Source: Streptomyces sp. DSM 110735 (lineage in GTDB: Bacteria > Actinomycetota > Actinomycetes > Streptomycetales > Streptomycetaceae). From it: DNA of 64,000 bases. How positions within the stretch are numbered: position 1 is the first letter of the stretch; each line of letters starts with the position of its first letter. The notes beneath the pieces are model-generated. The model was given only the letters and a program-made list of their open reading frames with translations, was not told the origin of the DNA and did no database searches. A program made the position numbers and the translations under genes. Shown piece after piece: positions 57,562 to 64,000 of the stretch. The DNA lies in contig NZ_JACYHF010000017.1 in NCBI RefSeq assembly GCF_016482685.1, positions 62,001 to 126,000 on the forward strand, given 5' to 3'.

Positions 57562-58473
57562 ATGCAGCGAGCCGTACAGCGAGACGACCGTGCCCACCTC
57601 CGAGCCGGGCGCCTGAGCCGCGTTCTGGTGTGCGCGGCCGCGGTGCCCGCGGTGCTGATCACCGCGGGATGCTCGTCGGACTCCGGCGACTCCGCGAACA
57701 AGGACACCCCGACCGCCCAGCGGAGCGCGGGCGGTGACACGGCGGGCACGTCCTCGCCGGACGCCTCCCCGACGATCGCCCCCGCCGCGTACCAGAAGCT
57801 TCCCGACCCCTGCGGTGTGCTGGCCAAGAAGTCGCTGGGCGATCTGGTGCCGAAGGCGAAGTCGGGCAAGAAGGGCAAGAGCGACGACACCGCCGCCCGC
57901 TCCTCCTGCTCGTGGACCAGCCTGGACGACAACGGCGTCAAGGGCTCGCAGTTCCGCTGGCTGAGCGTCTCCCTGCTGCGCTTCGACTCCGACGCGGCGC
58001 GTGGCAGCGGCAACGACCAGGCGCACTCGTACTACACCCAGCAGCTCACCGACGCCCAGCACGTCTCGGGCGCGAAGGGCACCAAGTCGCAGCCGGTGAC
58101 CGGCACGGGCGACGAGGCGACGGCGGTGCGCTACGACCTGAAGAAGAAGGAAGGCGCCTTCAAGCAGCAGACGGTGGTCGCCCGAGTCCAGAATGTGGTC
58201 GTCACGCTCGACTACAACGGCGCGGGTCTGGCGGGCGAGAAGACGCCGGACGCCGACGACCTGACGAAGGACGCCGAGAAGGCGGCGAAGGAAGTCATCG
58301 CCTCCGTCTCCGCCGCCAACGGCCGTGGTCAGACGGCGGGTTCGGGCGACGACGGCTCCGCCTCCCCGTCGCGGAAGCCGTCCGGAAAGGCGTCCGCCTC
58401 GCCCTCCGGCAAGGCGTCCAAGTCCGCCTCCCCCAGCGCCTCGGCGTCCGAGAAGGACGACAAGAAGAGCTGA
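57562..58473 (+). CDS. DUF3558 lipoprotein (second)
   Basis: 303 residues. The N terminus is basic (MQRAVQRDDRAHLRAGRLSR), then a hydrophobic helix and lipobox TAGC. DUF3558 region: KLPDPCGVLAKKSLGDLVP, SSCSWTSLDD and a late QNVVVTLDYNGAG. The last 50 residues are a Ser/Lys/Ala repeat tail ending SEKDDKKS. ATG 57562 is chosen (GAAGGA close upstream); ATG 57547 is possible. It is similar in layout to its upstream neighbour, probably a duplication with strong divergence. Confidence 0.86.
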   Translation: MQRAVQRDDRAHLRAGRLSRVLVCAAAVPAVLITAGCSSDSGDSANKDTPTAQRSAGGDTAGTSSPDASPTIAPAAYQKLPDPCGVLAKKSLGDLVPKAKSGKKGKSDDTAARSSCSWTSLDDNGVKGSQFRWLSVSLLRFDSDAARGSGNDQAHSYYTQQLTDAQHVSGAKGTKSQPVTGTGDEATAVRYDLKKKEGAFKQQTVVARVQNVVVTLDYNGAGLAGEKTPDADDLTKDAEKAAKEVIASVSAANGRGQTAGSGDDGSASPSRKPSGKASASPSGKASKSASPSASASEKDDKKS

Positions 58474-58507
58474 CCGGCACCACGTTCGGCGTACACGTGT
58501 GCCACCC

Positions 58508-58521
58508 TGTTGCGCGCAACA
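58508..58521 (+). promoter_or_regulatory. 14-bp perfect palindrome before the DUF2637 gene
   Basis: TGTTGCGCGCAACA is a perfect palindrome 24 bases upstream of the GTG start, with another, ACACGTGT, just before it at 58493-58500. They lie between the two genes in the position of an operator. The binding protein is unknown. Confidence 0.55.
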
Positions 58522-58545
58522 ACACGTAACGGGAGGGGAGTACGG

Positions 58546-59802
58546 GTGGCCGCGCCACTTCAGCTCACTCGGATGCACCGCGTACTCATCGGCGTGGTCG
58601 TGGCCGGCGCTCTGATCATCGCCGGTATCGGCTTCGCCGGTTCGTACGCGGCCGTCCGCGCACTGGCCCTGAAGAAGGGCTTCGGGAACTTCTCCTATGT
58701 GTTCCCGGTCGGCATCGACGCGGGCATCTGTGTGCTGCTCGCGCTCGACCTGCTGCTGACCTGGATGCGCATCCCCTTCCCGATGCTGCGCCAGACGGCC
58801 TGGCTGCTCACGGCGGCCACCATCGCCTTCAACGGCGCCGCCGCGTGGCCGGACCCGCTGGGCGTCGGGATGCACGCGGTGATCCCGATCCTCTTCGTGG
58901 TCTCGGTGGAGGCGGCACGGCACGCGGTCGGGCGGATCGCGGACATCACCGCGGACAAGCACATGGAGGGCGTGCGCATCACGCGCTGGCTGCTCTCCCC
59001 GGTGCCGACGTTCCTGCTGTGGCGGCGGATGAAGCTGTGGGAGCTGCGCTCCTACGAGCAGGTCATCAAGCTGGAGCAGGAACGTCTCGTCTACCAGGCG
59101 CGCCTGCGCTCCCGCTTCGGTCGCGCCTGGCGCCGCAAGGCGCCCGTGGAGTCCCTGATGCCGCTGCGCCTGGCGCGCTACGGCGTCCCCCTCGCGGAGA
59201 CCGCCCCGGCGGGTCTCGCGGCGGCGGGCATCGAGGCGGTGCTGGCTCCGCCGGTTCCGGTACTGCCCCAGCGCGTCGAACTCCAGGCGGCTCCGGTACC
59301 TGCCGAGGCTCCTGTCCAGCCCGCTTCCGCACCCGGCGAACAACCGCAGCCGCAGGCTCCGGAGGGTGCGGACGAAAGCAGCCCCTGGTTCCACACGCCC
59401 CCGCGCGACATCGACTACCACGGCGGTTACGACCCGACCTTCGAACCCGGTCCCGATCCTCAGTACTTCCCCGAGGAACAGTACGAGGAGTGGTACGAGG
59501 AGCAGCCGCCCGAGCAGTTCCAGCAGCCGTCGCCGGAGGAAACCGGGAGCTTCCCCATCCCGGTCGGCCCCAACCGGACCCGCGAACTGGGCGAGGGCGG
59601 CGGTCTCCCGGAGCCGGACGAGGAGGACCTCTACCAGGTCTTCCGGCAGTCGATAGACGGCAGTTACCCGACGGGTCCGATGCTCGCCGAGGACATACAG
59701 GCCACGTTCGGCGTGACCATCGACCCCAATGACGCGAAGGTGCTGGCCGAGCGCTTCCAGCAGCGTCACTTGAAGCAGATGGAAGAGGACCACATCGCCT
59801 GA
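58546..59802 (+). CDS. DUF2637 membrane protein
   Basis: 418 residues. Four membrane helices lie in the first 130 residues (LIGVVVAGALIIAGIGFAGSY; VFPVGIDAGICVLLALDLLL; TAWLLTAATIAFNGAAAW; MHAVIPILFVVSVEAARHAV). RITRWLLSPVPTFLLWRRMKLWELRSYEQ follows; this is the DUF2637 (SpdB/plasmid-transfer-like) pattern. The C-terminal 230 residues are Pro/Glu-rich and end in a helical EDIQATFGVTIDPNDAKVLAERF segment. GTG 58546 has GGGAGGGGAG upstream. Function unknown; relatives occur in conjugative loci but this copy is in a core region. Confidence 0.82.
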   Translation: MAAPLQLTRMHRVLIGVVVAGALIIAGIGFAGSYAAVRALALKKGFGNFSYVFPVGIDAGICVLLALDLLLTWMRIPFPMLRQTAWLLTAATIAFNGAAAWPDPLGVGMHAVIPILFVVSVEAARHAVGRIADITADKHMEGVRITRWLLSPVPTFLLWRRMKLWELRSYEQVIKLEQERLVYQARLRSRFGRAWRRKAPVESLMPLRLARYGVPLAETAPAGLAAAGIEAVLAPPVPVLPQRVELQAAPVPAEAPVQPASAPGEQPQPQAPEGADESSPWFHTPPRDIDYHGGYDPTFEPGPDPQYFPEEQYEEWYEEQPPEQFQQPSPEETGSFPIPVGPNRTRELGEGGGLPEPDEEDLYQVFRQSIDGSYPTGPMLAEDIQATFGVTIDPNDAKVLAERFQQRHLKQMEEDHIA

Positions 59803-59821
59803 CGCGCTGCACGCATACGCA

Positions 59822-59856
59822 GAGGGGGCGCCCGGTACGACACCGGGCGCCCCCTC
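59822..59856. terminator. strong bidirectional terminator
   Basis: GAGGGGGCGCCCGGT (59822-59836) pairs perfectly with ACCGGGCGCCCCCTC (59842-59856) over a 5-base loop, between the DUF2637 gene and convergent lysS. Confidence 0.92.
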
Positions 59857-59870
59857 CTACGTAACGCGAC

Positions 59871-61634
59871 CTACTCCCCGAGCAGGGCCCGCACCCGCTC
59901 CTGCCCCACCGCAAGCAGCAGCGTGGGCAGACGCGGACCGGTGTCGCGGCCGACGAGCAGGTGGTACAGCAGGGCGAAGAAGGTCCGCTGGGCGGTCTTG
60001 ATCTCCGGCGGCAGCTCCTTGGCGGTGGCGTCGGCGGAGAATCCCGCGCGCACCTTCGGGACGCCGTAGACCAGGTGGGTCAGACCGTCCAGGGACCAGT
60101 TGTCCGCGAGTCCGTCGACCAGCAGGCGCAGCGACTCGCGCCCCTCCTCGTCCAGCGACTTCAGCAGCTCGGCGTCCGGCTCCTCGCGCACGATGGTGCG
60201 CTGGTCGGCGGGGACGTAGGTGTTGATCCACGCCTCCGCCTTGTCGTACCGGGGGCGGGCGTCCGCGAGGTCGGTGATCGGGTTCGCCGGGTCCAGCTCG
60301 GACAGGATGCGCAGCGCCTGGTCCTGATGACCCGCGGTGATGTCCGCGACCGAGGCGAGCGTGCGGTACGGCAGCGGGCGCGGGGTCTTCGGCAGCTCAC
60401 CGGCGGCGGTGCCGACGGCGCGGGTGTACGCGGCGACGTCACCGGGGAGCGCGGAGCCTCCCCCAGTGCCAATGGCCTGGGAGGTGCCCCCAGCCACCTT
60501 GCCCGCGAGCTTGTCCCACTCGTCGTAGAGCCGCTGGATCTCCTGGTCGAAGGCGATCTTGAAGGACTGGTTGGGACGGCGGCGGGCGTACAGCCAGCGC
60601 AGGAGCTGCGGCTCCATGATCTTCAGCGCGTCGCCCGGGGTGGGCACGCCACCGCGCGAGGACGACATCTTGGCCATGCCGGAGATGCCGACGAACGCGT
60701 ACATCGGACCGATGGGCTGCTTGCCCTCGAAGATGCCGACGATCTGCCCGCCGACCTGGAAGGAGGAGCCCGGCGAGGAGTGGTCGACACCGGAGGGCTC
60801 GAAGATCACGCCCTCGTACGCCCAGCGCATCGGCCAGTCGACCTTCCACACCAGCTTGCCCCGGTTGAACTCGCTCAGCCGGACCGTCTCGCCGAACCCG
60901 CACGCGGTGCAGGTGTACGACAGCTCGGTGGTGTCGTCGTCGTAGGAGGTGACGGTGGTGAGGTCCTTGCCGCACTCGCCGCAGTACGGCTTGTACGGGA
61001 AGTATCCGGCGGAGCCGGAGCTGCCGTCGTCCTCGGCGGCGGCGCCGGAACCCTCCTCCGCCTCCAGCTCTGCCTCGTCGACCGCCTTCTGCTGCGGCTT
61101 CTTGCCCGGCGCCTTCTTGGTGCGGTACTGGTCGAGGATCGCGTCGATGTCACCGCGGTGCTTCATCGCGTGCAGGATCTGCTCGCGGTAGACGCCCGAG
61201 GTGTACTGCGCGGTCTGGCTGATCCCGTCGAACTCCACGCCCAGCTCGGCGAGCGCCTCCACCATGGCGGACTTGAAGTGCTCCGCCCAGTTCGGGAACG
61301 CGGAGCCCTTCGGCGCCGGGACCGAGGTCAGCGGCTTGCCGATGTGCTCGGCCCAGGACTCGTCGACGCCCGCGATGCCGGCCGGCACCTTGCGGTAGCG
61401 GTCGTAGTCGTCCCAGGAGATCAGATGGCGGACCTGGTACCCGCGGCGGCGGATCTCGTCCGCGACCAGGTGCGGGGTCATGACCTCACGCAGGTTGCCC
61501 AGGTGGATCGGGCCGGACGGCGAGAGCCCGGAGGCGACGACGACCGGTTTGCCCGGAGCCCGACGCTCCGACTCCTCGATGACGTCATCCGCGAAACGGG
61601 AGACCCAGTCGGTGGTCTCGCTGCTCTGAGCCAC
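59871..61634 (-). CDS. lysS: class I lysyl-tRNA synthetase
   Basis: 587 residues, archaeal-type class I LysRS. HIGH-like motif PSGPIHLGNLREVM near residue 38, KMSKS-like MAKMSSSRGG near 320, and a zinc-ribbon CGECGKDL ... CTACGFGE. An acidic insert (EAEEGSGAAAEDDG) precedes the zinc part. GTG 61634 gives VAQSSETTDWVSRF; GTG 61643 (VPIVAQSS) is possible since GAGGA is just upstream of it. It charges tRNA-Lys. It is divergent from argS (140-bp gap), so the two synthetases may share a control region. Confidence 0.95.
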   Translation of the reverse strand: MAQSSETTDWVSRFADDVIEESERRAPGKPVVVASGLSPSGPIHLGNLREVMTPHLVADEIRRRGYQVRHLISWDDYDRYRKVPAGIAGVDESWAEHIGKPLTSVPAPKGSAFPNWAEHFKSAMVEALAELGVEFDGISQTAQYTSGVYREQILHAMKHRGDIDAILDQYRTKKAPGKKPQQKAVDEAELEAEEGSGAAAEDDGSSGSAGYFPYKPYCGECGKDLTTVTSYDDDTTELSYTCTACGFGETVRLSEFNRGKLVWKVDWPMRWAYEGVIFEPSGVDHSSPGSSFQVGGQIVGIFEGKQPIGPMYAFVGISGMAKMSSSRGGVPTPGDALKIMEPQLLRWLYARRRPNQSFKIAFDQEIQRLYDEWDKLAGKVAGGTSQAIGTGGGSALPGDVAAYTRAVGTAAGELPKTPRPLPYRTLASVADITAGHQDQALRILSELDPANPITDLADARPRYDKAEAWINTYVPADQRTIVREEPDAELLKSLDEEGRESLRLLVDGLADNWSLDGLTHLVYGVPKVRAGFSADATAKELPPEIKTAQRTFFALLYHLLVGRDTGPRLPTLLLAVGQERVRALLGE

Positions 61635-61775
61635 GATCGGCACGTCCTCTTTTTCCGAGTTCTGTGAGTGACCGCTCCATTCTCCCAGGCACTGCCTCGT
61701 TCGCGAAAACCCCTTTACCCCCCATGAGAGACTGAGCGTGTCTATCCGTCCCACGAGGAGAACGGCTCCCACTCC

Positions 61776-63557
61776 ATGACCTCGGTCACGTCGCTCACCG
61801 ATCTCGTCAACCAGCGCCTCGCGAACGCCCTCGCTTCCTCCCTCCCGGAAGCCGACGGAGCCGACCCGCTGCTGCGACGAAGCGACCGGGCCGACTACCA
61901 GGCCAACGGGATCCTGGCGCTCGCCAAGAAGGCGAAGGCGAACCCGCGCGAGCTGGCGACCGAGGTCGTCTCCCGGGTCGCCACGGGTGACGTGATCGCG
62001 GACGTCGAGGTCTCGGGTCCCGGCTTCCTCAACATCTCCGTGGCGGACGGCGCGATCACGAAGAACCTGGCCGCGCGGTACGCGGACGACACGGGGCGCC
62101 TCGGTGTCCCGCTCGCCGCCCACCCGGGCACCACGGTGATCGACTACGCCCAGCCGAACGTGGCCAAGGAGATGCACGTCGGTCATCTGCGCTCGGCGGT
62201 CATCGGCGACTCGGTCGTCCGGCTGCTGGAGTTCACCGGCGAGAAGGTGGTCCGCCGCCACCACATCGGCGACTGGGGCACCCAGTTCGGCATGCTCATC
62301 CAGTACCTGGAGGAGCACCCGCACGAGCTGGACCACAAGGAGTCCGCGGTCTCCGAGGTCACCGAGGCTTCCGGCGAGGAGGCCATGTCCAACCTGAACC
62401 GTCTCTACAAGGCGGCGCGGGTGCTCTTCGACTCCGACGAGGAGTTCAAGACGCGCGCCCGCCGCCGGGTGGTCGACCTCCAGGCGGGCGACCCGGCGAC
62501 GCTGGCCATGTGGCAGCGGTTCGTCGACGAGTCGAAGATCTACTTCTACTCCGTCTTCGACAAGCTGGACATGGAGATCCGCGACGCGGACGTGGTCGGC
62601 GAGTCCGGCTACAACGACATGCTGGCCGAGACCTGCCGCCTCCTGGAGGAGTCCGGCGTCGCGGTCCGCTCCGAGGGCGCGCTGTGCGTGTTCTTCGACG
62701 ACGTCAAGGGTCCCGACGGGCAGCCCGTCCCCCTGATCGTCCAGAAGTCCGACGGCGGCTACGGCTACGCGGCGACCGACCTCTCCGCGATCCGCGACCG
62801 CGTCTTCCACCTCAAGGCGAACACCCTGCTCTACGTGGTGGACGCCCGCCAGGCCCTGCACTTCAAGATGGTCTTCGAGACCGCCCGCCGCGCAGGCTGG
62901 CTCGGCGACGACGTGCACGCGGTCCAGCTCGCCTTCGGCACGGTCCTCGGCAAGGACGGCAAGCCGTTCAAGACGCGTGAGGGCGAGACGGTGCGGCTGG
63001 TGGACCTGCTGGACGAGGCGGTCGACCGTGCGGCGGCGGTCGTGCGCGAGAAGGCGCAGGACCTCTCCGAGGAGGAGATCGCCGAGCGCGGCGCCCAGGT
63101 GGGCATCGGCGCGGTGAAGTACGCGGACCTGTCGACCTCGGCGAACCGGGACTACAAGTTCGACCTGGACCAGATGGTCTCGCTCAACGGCGACACCTCG
63201 GTGTACCTGCAGTACGCGTACGCCCGTATCCAGTCCATCCTGCGCAAGGCGGGCGAGGTCCGCCCCGTGGCTCACCCCGAGCTGGAACTGACCGGGGCGG
63301 AGCGGGCGTTGGGCCTGCACGCCGACTCCTTCGGCGAGGTCGCCGCGGAGGCGGCGGCGGAGTACGCCCCGCACAAGCTGGCCGCGTACCTGTACCAGCT
63401 CGCCTCCCTGTACACCTCCTTCTACGACAAGTGCCCGGTCCTGAAGGCAGAGACGCCCGCCCAGGTGGAGAACCGCCTCTTCCTGTGCGACGTCACCGCC
63501 CGCACTCTGCACCAGGGCATGTCCCTTCTCGGCATCCGCACGCCCGAGAAGCTCTGA
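61776..63557 (+). CDS. argS: arginyl-tRNA synthetase
   Basis: 593-residue class I synthetase. The N-terminal Add-1 domain covers about 1-110, then the HIGH motif is MHVGHLRSAVIGDS near residue 133, with HIGDWGTQFG, and the C-terminal anticodon-binding DALR domain ends with TARTLHQGMSLLGIRTPEKL. ATG 61776 is 19 bases after CGAGGAGAACGG. A strong stem-loop follows the stop. Nothing is odd in length or motifs. Confidence 0.97.
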   Translation: MTSVTSLTDLVNQRLANALASSLPEADGADPLLRRSDRADYQANGILALAKKAKANPRELATEVVSRVATGDVIADVEVSGPGFLNISVADGAITKNLAARYADDTGRLGVPLAAHPGTTVIDYAQPNVAKEMHVGHLRSAVIGDSVVRLLEFTGEKVVRRHHIGDWGTQFGMLIQYLEEHPHELDHKESAVSEVTEASGEEAMSNLNRLYKAARVLFDSDEEFKTRARRRVVDLQAGDPATLAMWQRFVDESKIYFYSVFDKLDMEIRDADVVGESGYNDMLAETCRLLEESGVAVRSEGALCVFFDDVKGPDGQPVPLIVQKSDGGYGYAATDLSAIRDRVFHLKANTLLYVVDARQALHFKMVFETARRAGWLGDDVHAVQLAFGTVLGKDGKPFKTREGETVRLVDLLDEAVDRAAAVVREKAQDLSEEEIAERGAQVGIGAVKYADLSTSANRDYKFDLDQMVSLNGDTSVYLQYAYARIQSILRKAGEVRPVAHPELELTGAERALGLHADSFGEVAAEAAAEYAPHKLAAYLYQLASLYTSFYDKCPVLKAETPAQVENRLFLCDVTARTLHQGMSLLGIRTPEKL

Positions 63558-63574
63558 CGGCGAACGCCTGGAGG

Positions 63575-63602
63575 GCGGTGGGGAGTTGCTGCTCCCCACC
63601 GC
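63575..63602. terminator. bidirectional terminator after argS
   Basis: GCGGTGGGGAG (63575-63585) pairs perfectly with CTCCCCACCGC (63592-63602), 6-base loop, between argS and the convergent gene ending at 63605. Confidence 0.92.
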
Positions 63603-63604
63603 GC

Positions 63605-64000
63605 TCAGGAGCGGGTGGTCCGCCCGCAGCCGCCGTCCCGCACGTCCTTCATGGACTCCTTGCGGCTGTACGGGTCGTGGGCGTCGCCGCGGGCCGGGGT
63701 GCCGGTGGGGGTGGCGCCGGGGAAGATCGGGTGGAGGTAGCCGTCAAAGACGCCGCACTCGTTGTTGTAGGTGCGCGTCGCGACCGAGCCGATCGACAGC
63801 TTGCCCTTCACGGTGTCCCACTTGGCCGGATCGTGCAGCATCGTCGTCACGTCGCGGCGGACGATGGAGCGGGCCACCCGGTCGTCGCCGGGGGCGCGGT
63901 GGGCGAGCGGGTAGACGAAGGTGTAGTCCGCGTGGACCTTCACCTCGCCGGGCCGCCCCGCCTCGAAGGAGAGGTGCCCGCGCACCTTGACCACGTCACC
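63605..64000 (-). CDS. hypothetical protein, C-terminal part only
   Basis: 131 codons of a gene whose start lies beyond the right edge. The visible part, VKVRGHLSFEAGRPGEVKVHADYTF, then RSIVRRDVTTML and CGVFDGYLHPIFPG, resembles the end of a common streptomycete family of membrane-anchored or secreted proteins of unknown function; the strand pattern and the final Cys (GGCGRTTRS) fit an extracytoplasmic beta domain. It converges on argS. Confidence 0.75.
   Translation of the reverse strand, partial: GDVVKVRGHLSFEAGRPGEVKVHADYTFVYPLAHRAPGDDRVARSIVRRDVTTMLHDPAKWDTVKGKLSIGSVATRTYNNECGVFDGYLHPIFPGATPTGTPARGDAHDPYSRKESMKDVRDGGCGRTTRS

Noticed and set aside
1..64000. CRISPR arrays, insertion sequences, integrase or attachment sites
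   Set aside because: No regularly spaced repeats, transposase or integrase motifs, or tRNA genes for attachment were seen anywhere in the window.

Overview
The window is high-G+C DNA with Streptomyces-type gene content: AfsR/SARP regulator, futalosine-pathway menaquinone genes, class I lysyl-tRNA synthetase, many small lipoproteins, rare in-frame TTA codons, GTG starts, and MerR and AfsR-like promoter architectures. It is chromosomal. I see no tRNA, rRNA, CRISPR array, insertion sequence or integrase.

Region by region. 1-6.8 kb: acyl-CoA synthetase (cut by the window edge), a DUF4232 lipoprotein, a large AfsR-like regulator, a DUF4229 membrane protein and a GNAT acetyltransferase. 6.8-11.8 kb: late menaquinone genes (mqnE, an AsnC regulator, a UbiX-like flavin prenyltransferase, mqnP, a UbiD-like decarboxylase). 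11.8-16.2 kb: a small PLD_N-like membrane protein, a cytosine deaminase of the yeast type, a stand-alone condensation-domain protein with a structured leader, an NADPH:quinone reductase/MerR pair and an SRPBCC protein. 16.2-24 kb: one transcription direction with hemL, a histidine phosphatase, a polysaccharide deacetylase lipoprotein and the System II cytochrome c genes (ccsX/resA, ccdA, resB, ccsB), that is, tetrapyrrole supply and heme attachment. 25-29.4 kb: a NarL-type two-component system divergent from yceI and an ABC-2 exporter.

29.6-40.9 kb is the accessory core. Four coupled or near-contiguous + strand genes encode a trypsin-like protease with an effector-associated domain, a VMAP-like protein with a matching domain, a MoxR AAA+ ATPase and a 1537-residue vWA-NB-ARC-TPR fusion. 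They converge on a two-gene - strand unit (a small FxSxx-family-like peptide and an HExxH peptide hydroxylase-like protein). A divergent trypsin-co-occurring-domain protein (CU044_2847 family) follows. The vWA-MoxR-VMAP core is a known class of NTP-dependent conflict system. The joining of it to a modified-peptide module that lacks the usual radical SAM enzyme, the precursor with an extended C terminus, and the internal promoter/Shine-Dalgarno signal inside the fused gene are the most unusual points. Five in-frame TTA codons in this island suggest bldA-dependent, development-linked expression.

41-49 kb: secreted nuclease with fascin-like repeats, an alkyl-sulfatase-type metallo-beta-lactamase protein, YihY/BrkB-like and other membrane proteins, an FxLYD-type lipoprotein, and a MerR-peroxiredoxin fusion. 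49-53.7 kb: an OmpR/histidine-kinase pair, a second DUF4232 lipoprotein, MarR and a secreted protein. 53.8-64 kb: YnfA, an SDR plus small membrane protein, RtcB, two DUF3558 lipoproteins, a DUF2637 membrane protein, lysS and argS (divergent), and the end of a secreted-protein-like gene.

Two regulatory patterns recur. The two DUF4232 lipoprotein genes, about 50 kb apart, share a promoter block with GTCAG heptamers phased at 11 bp, as expected for an AfsR/SARP regulon. The two MerR loci share a TTGACC-N19-TTAGCG promoter containing a CCCTG/CAGGG dyad.
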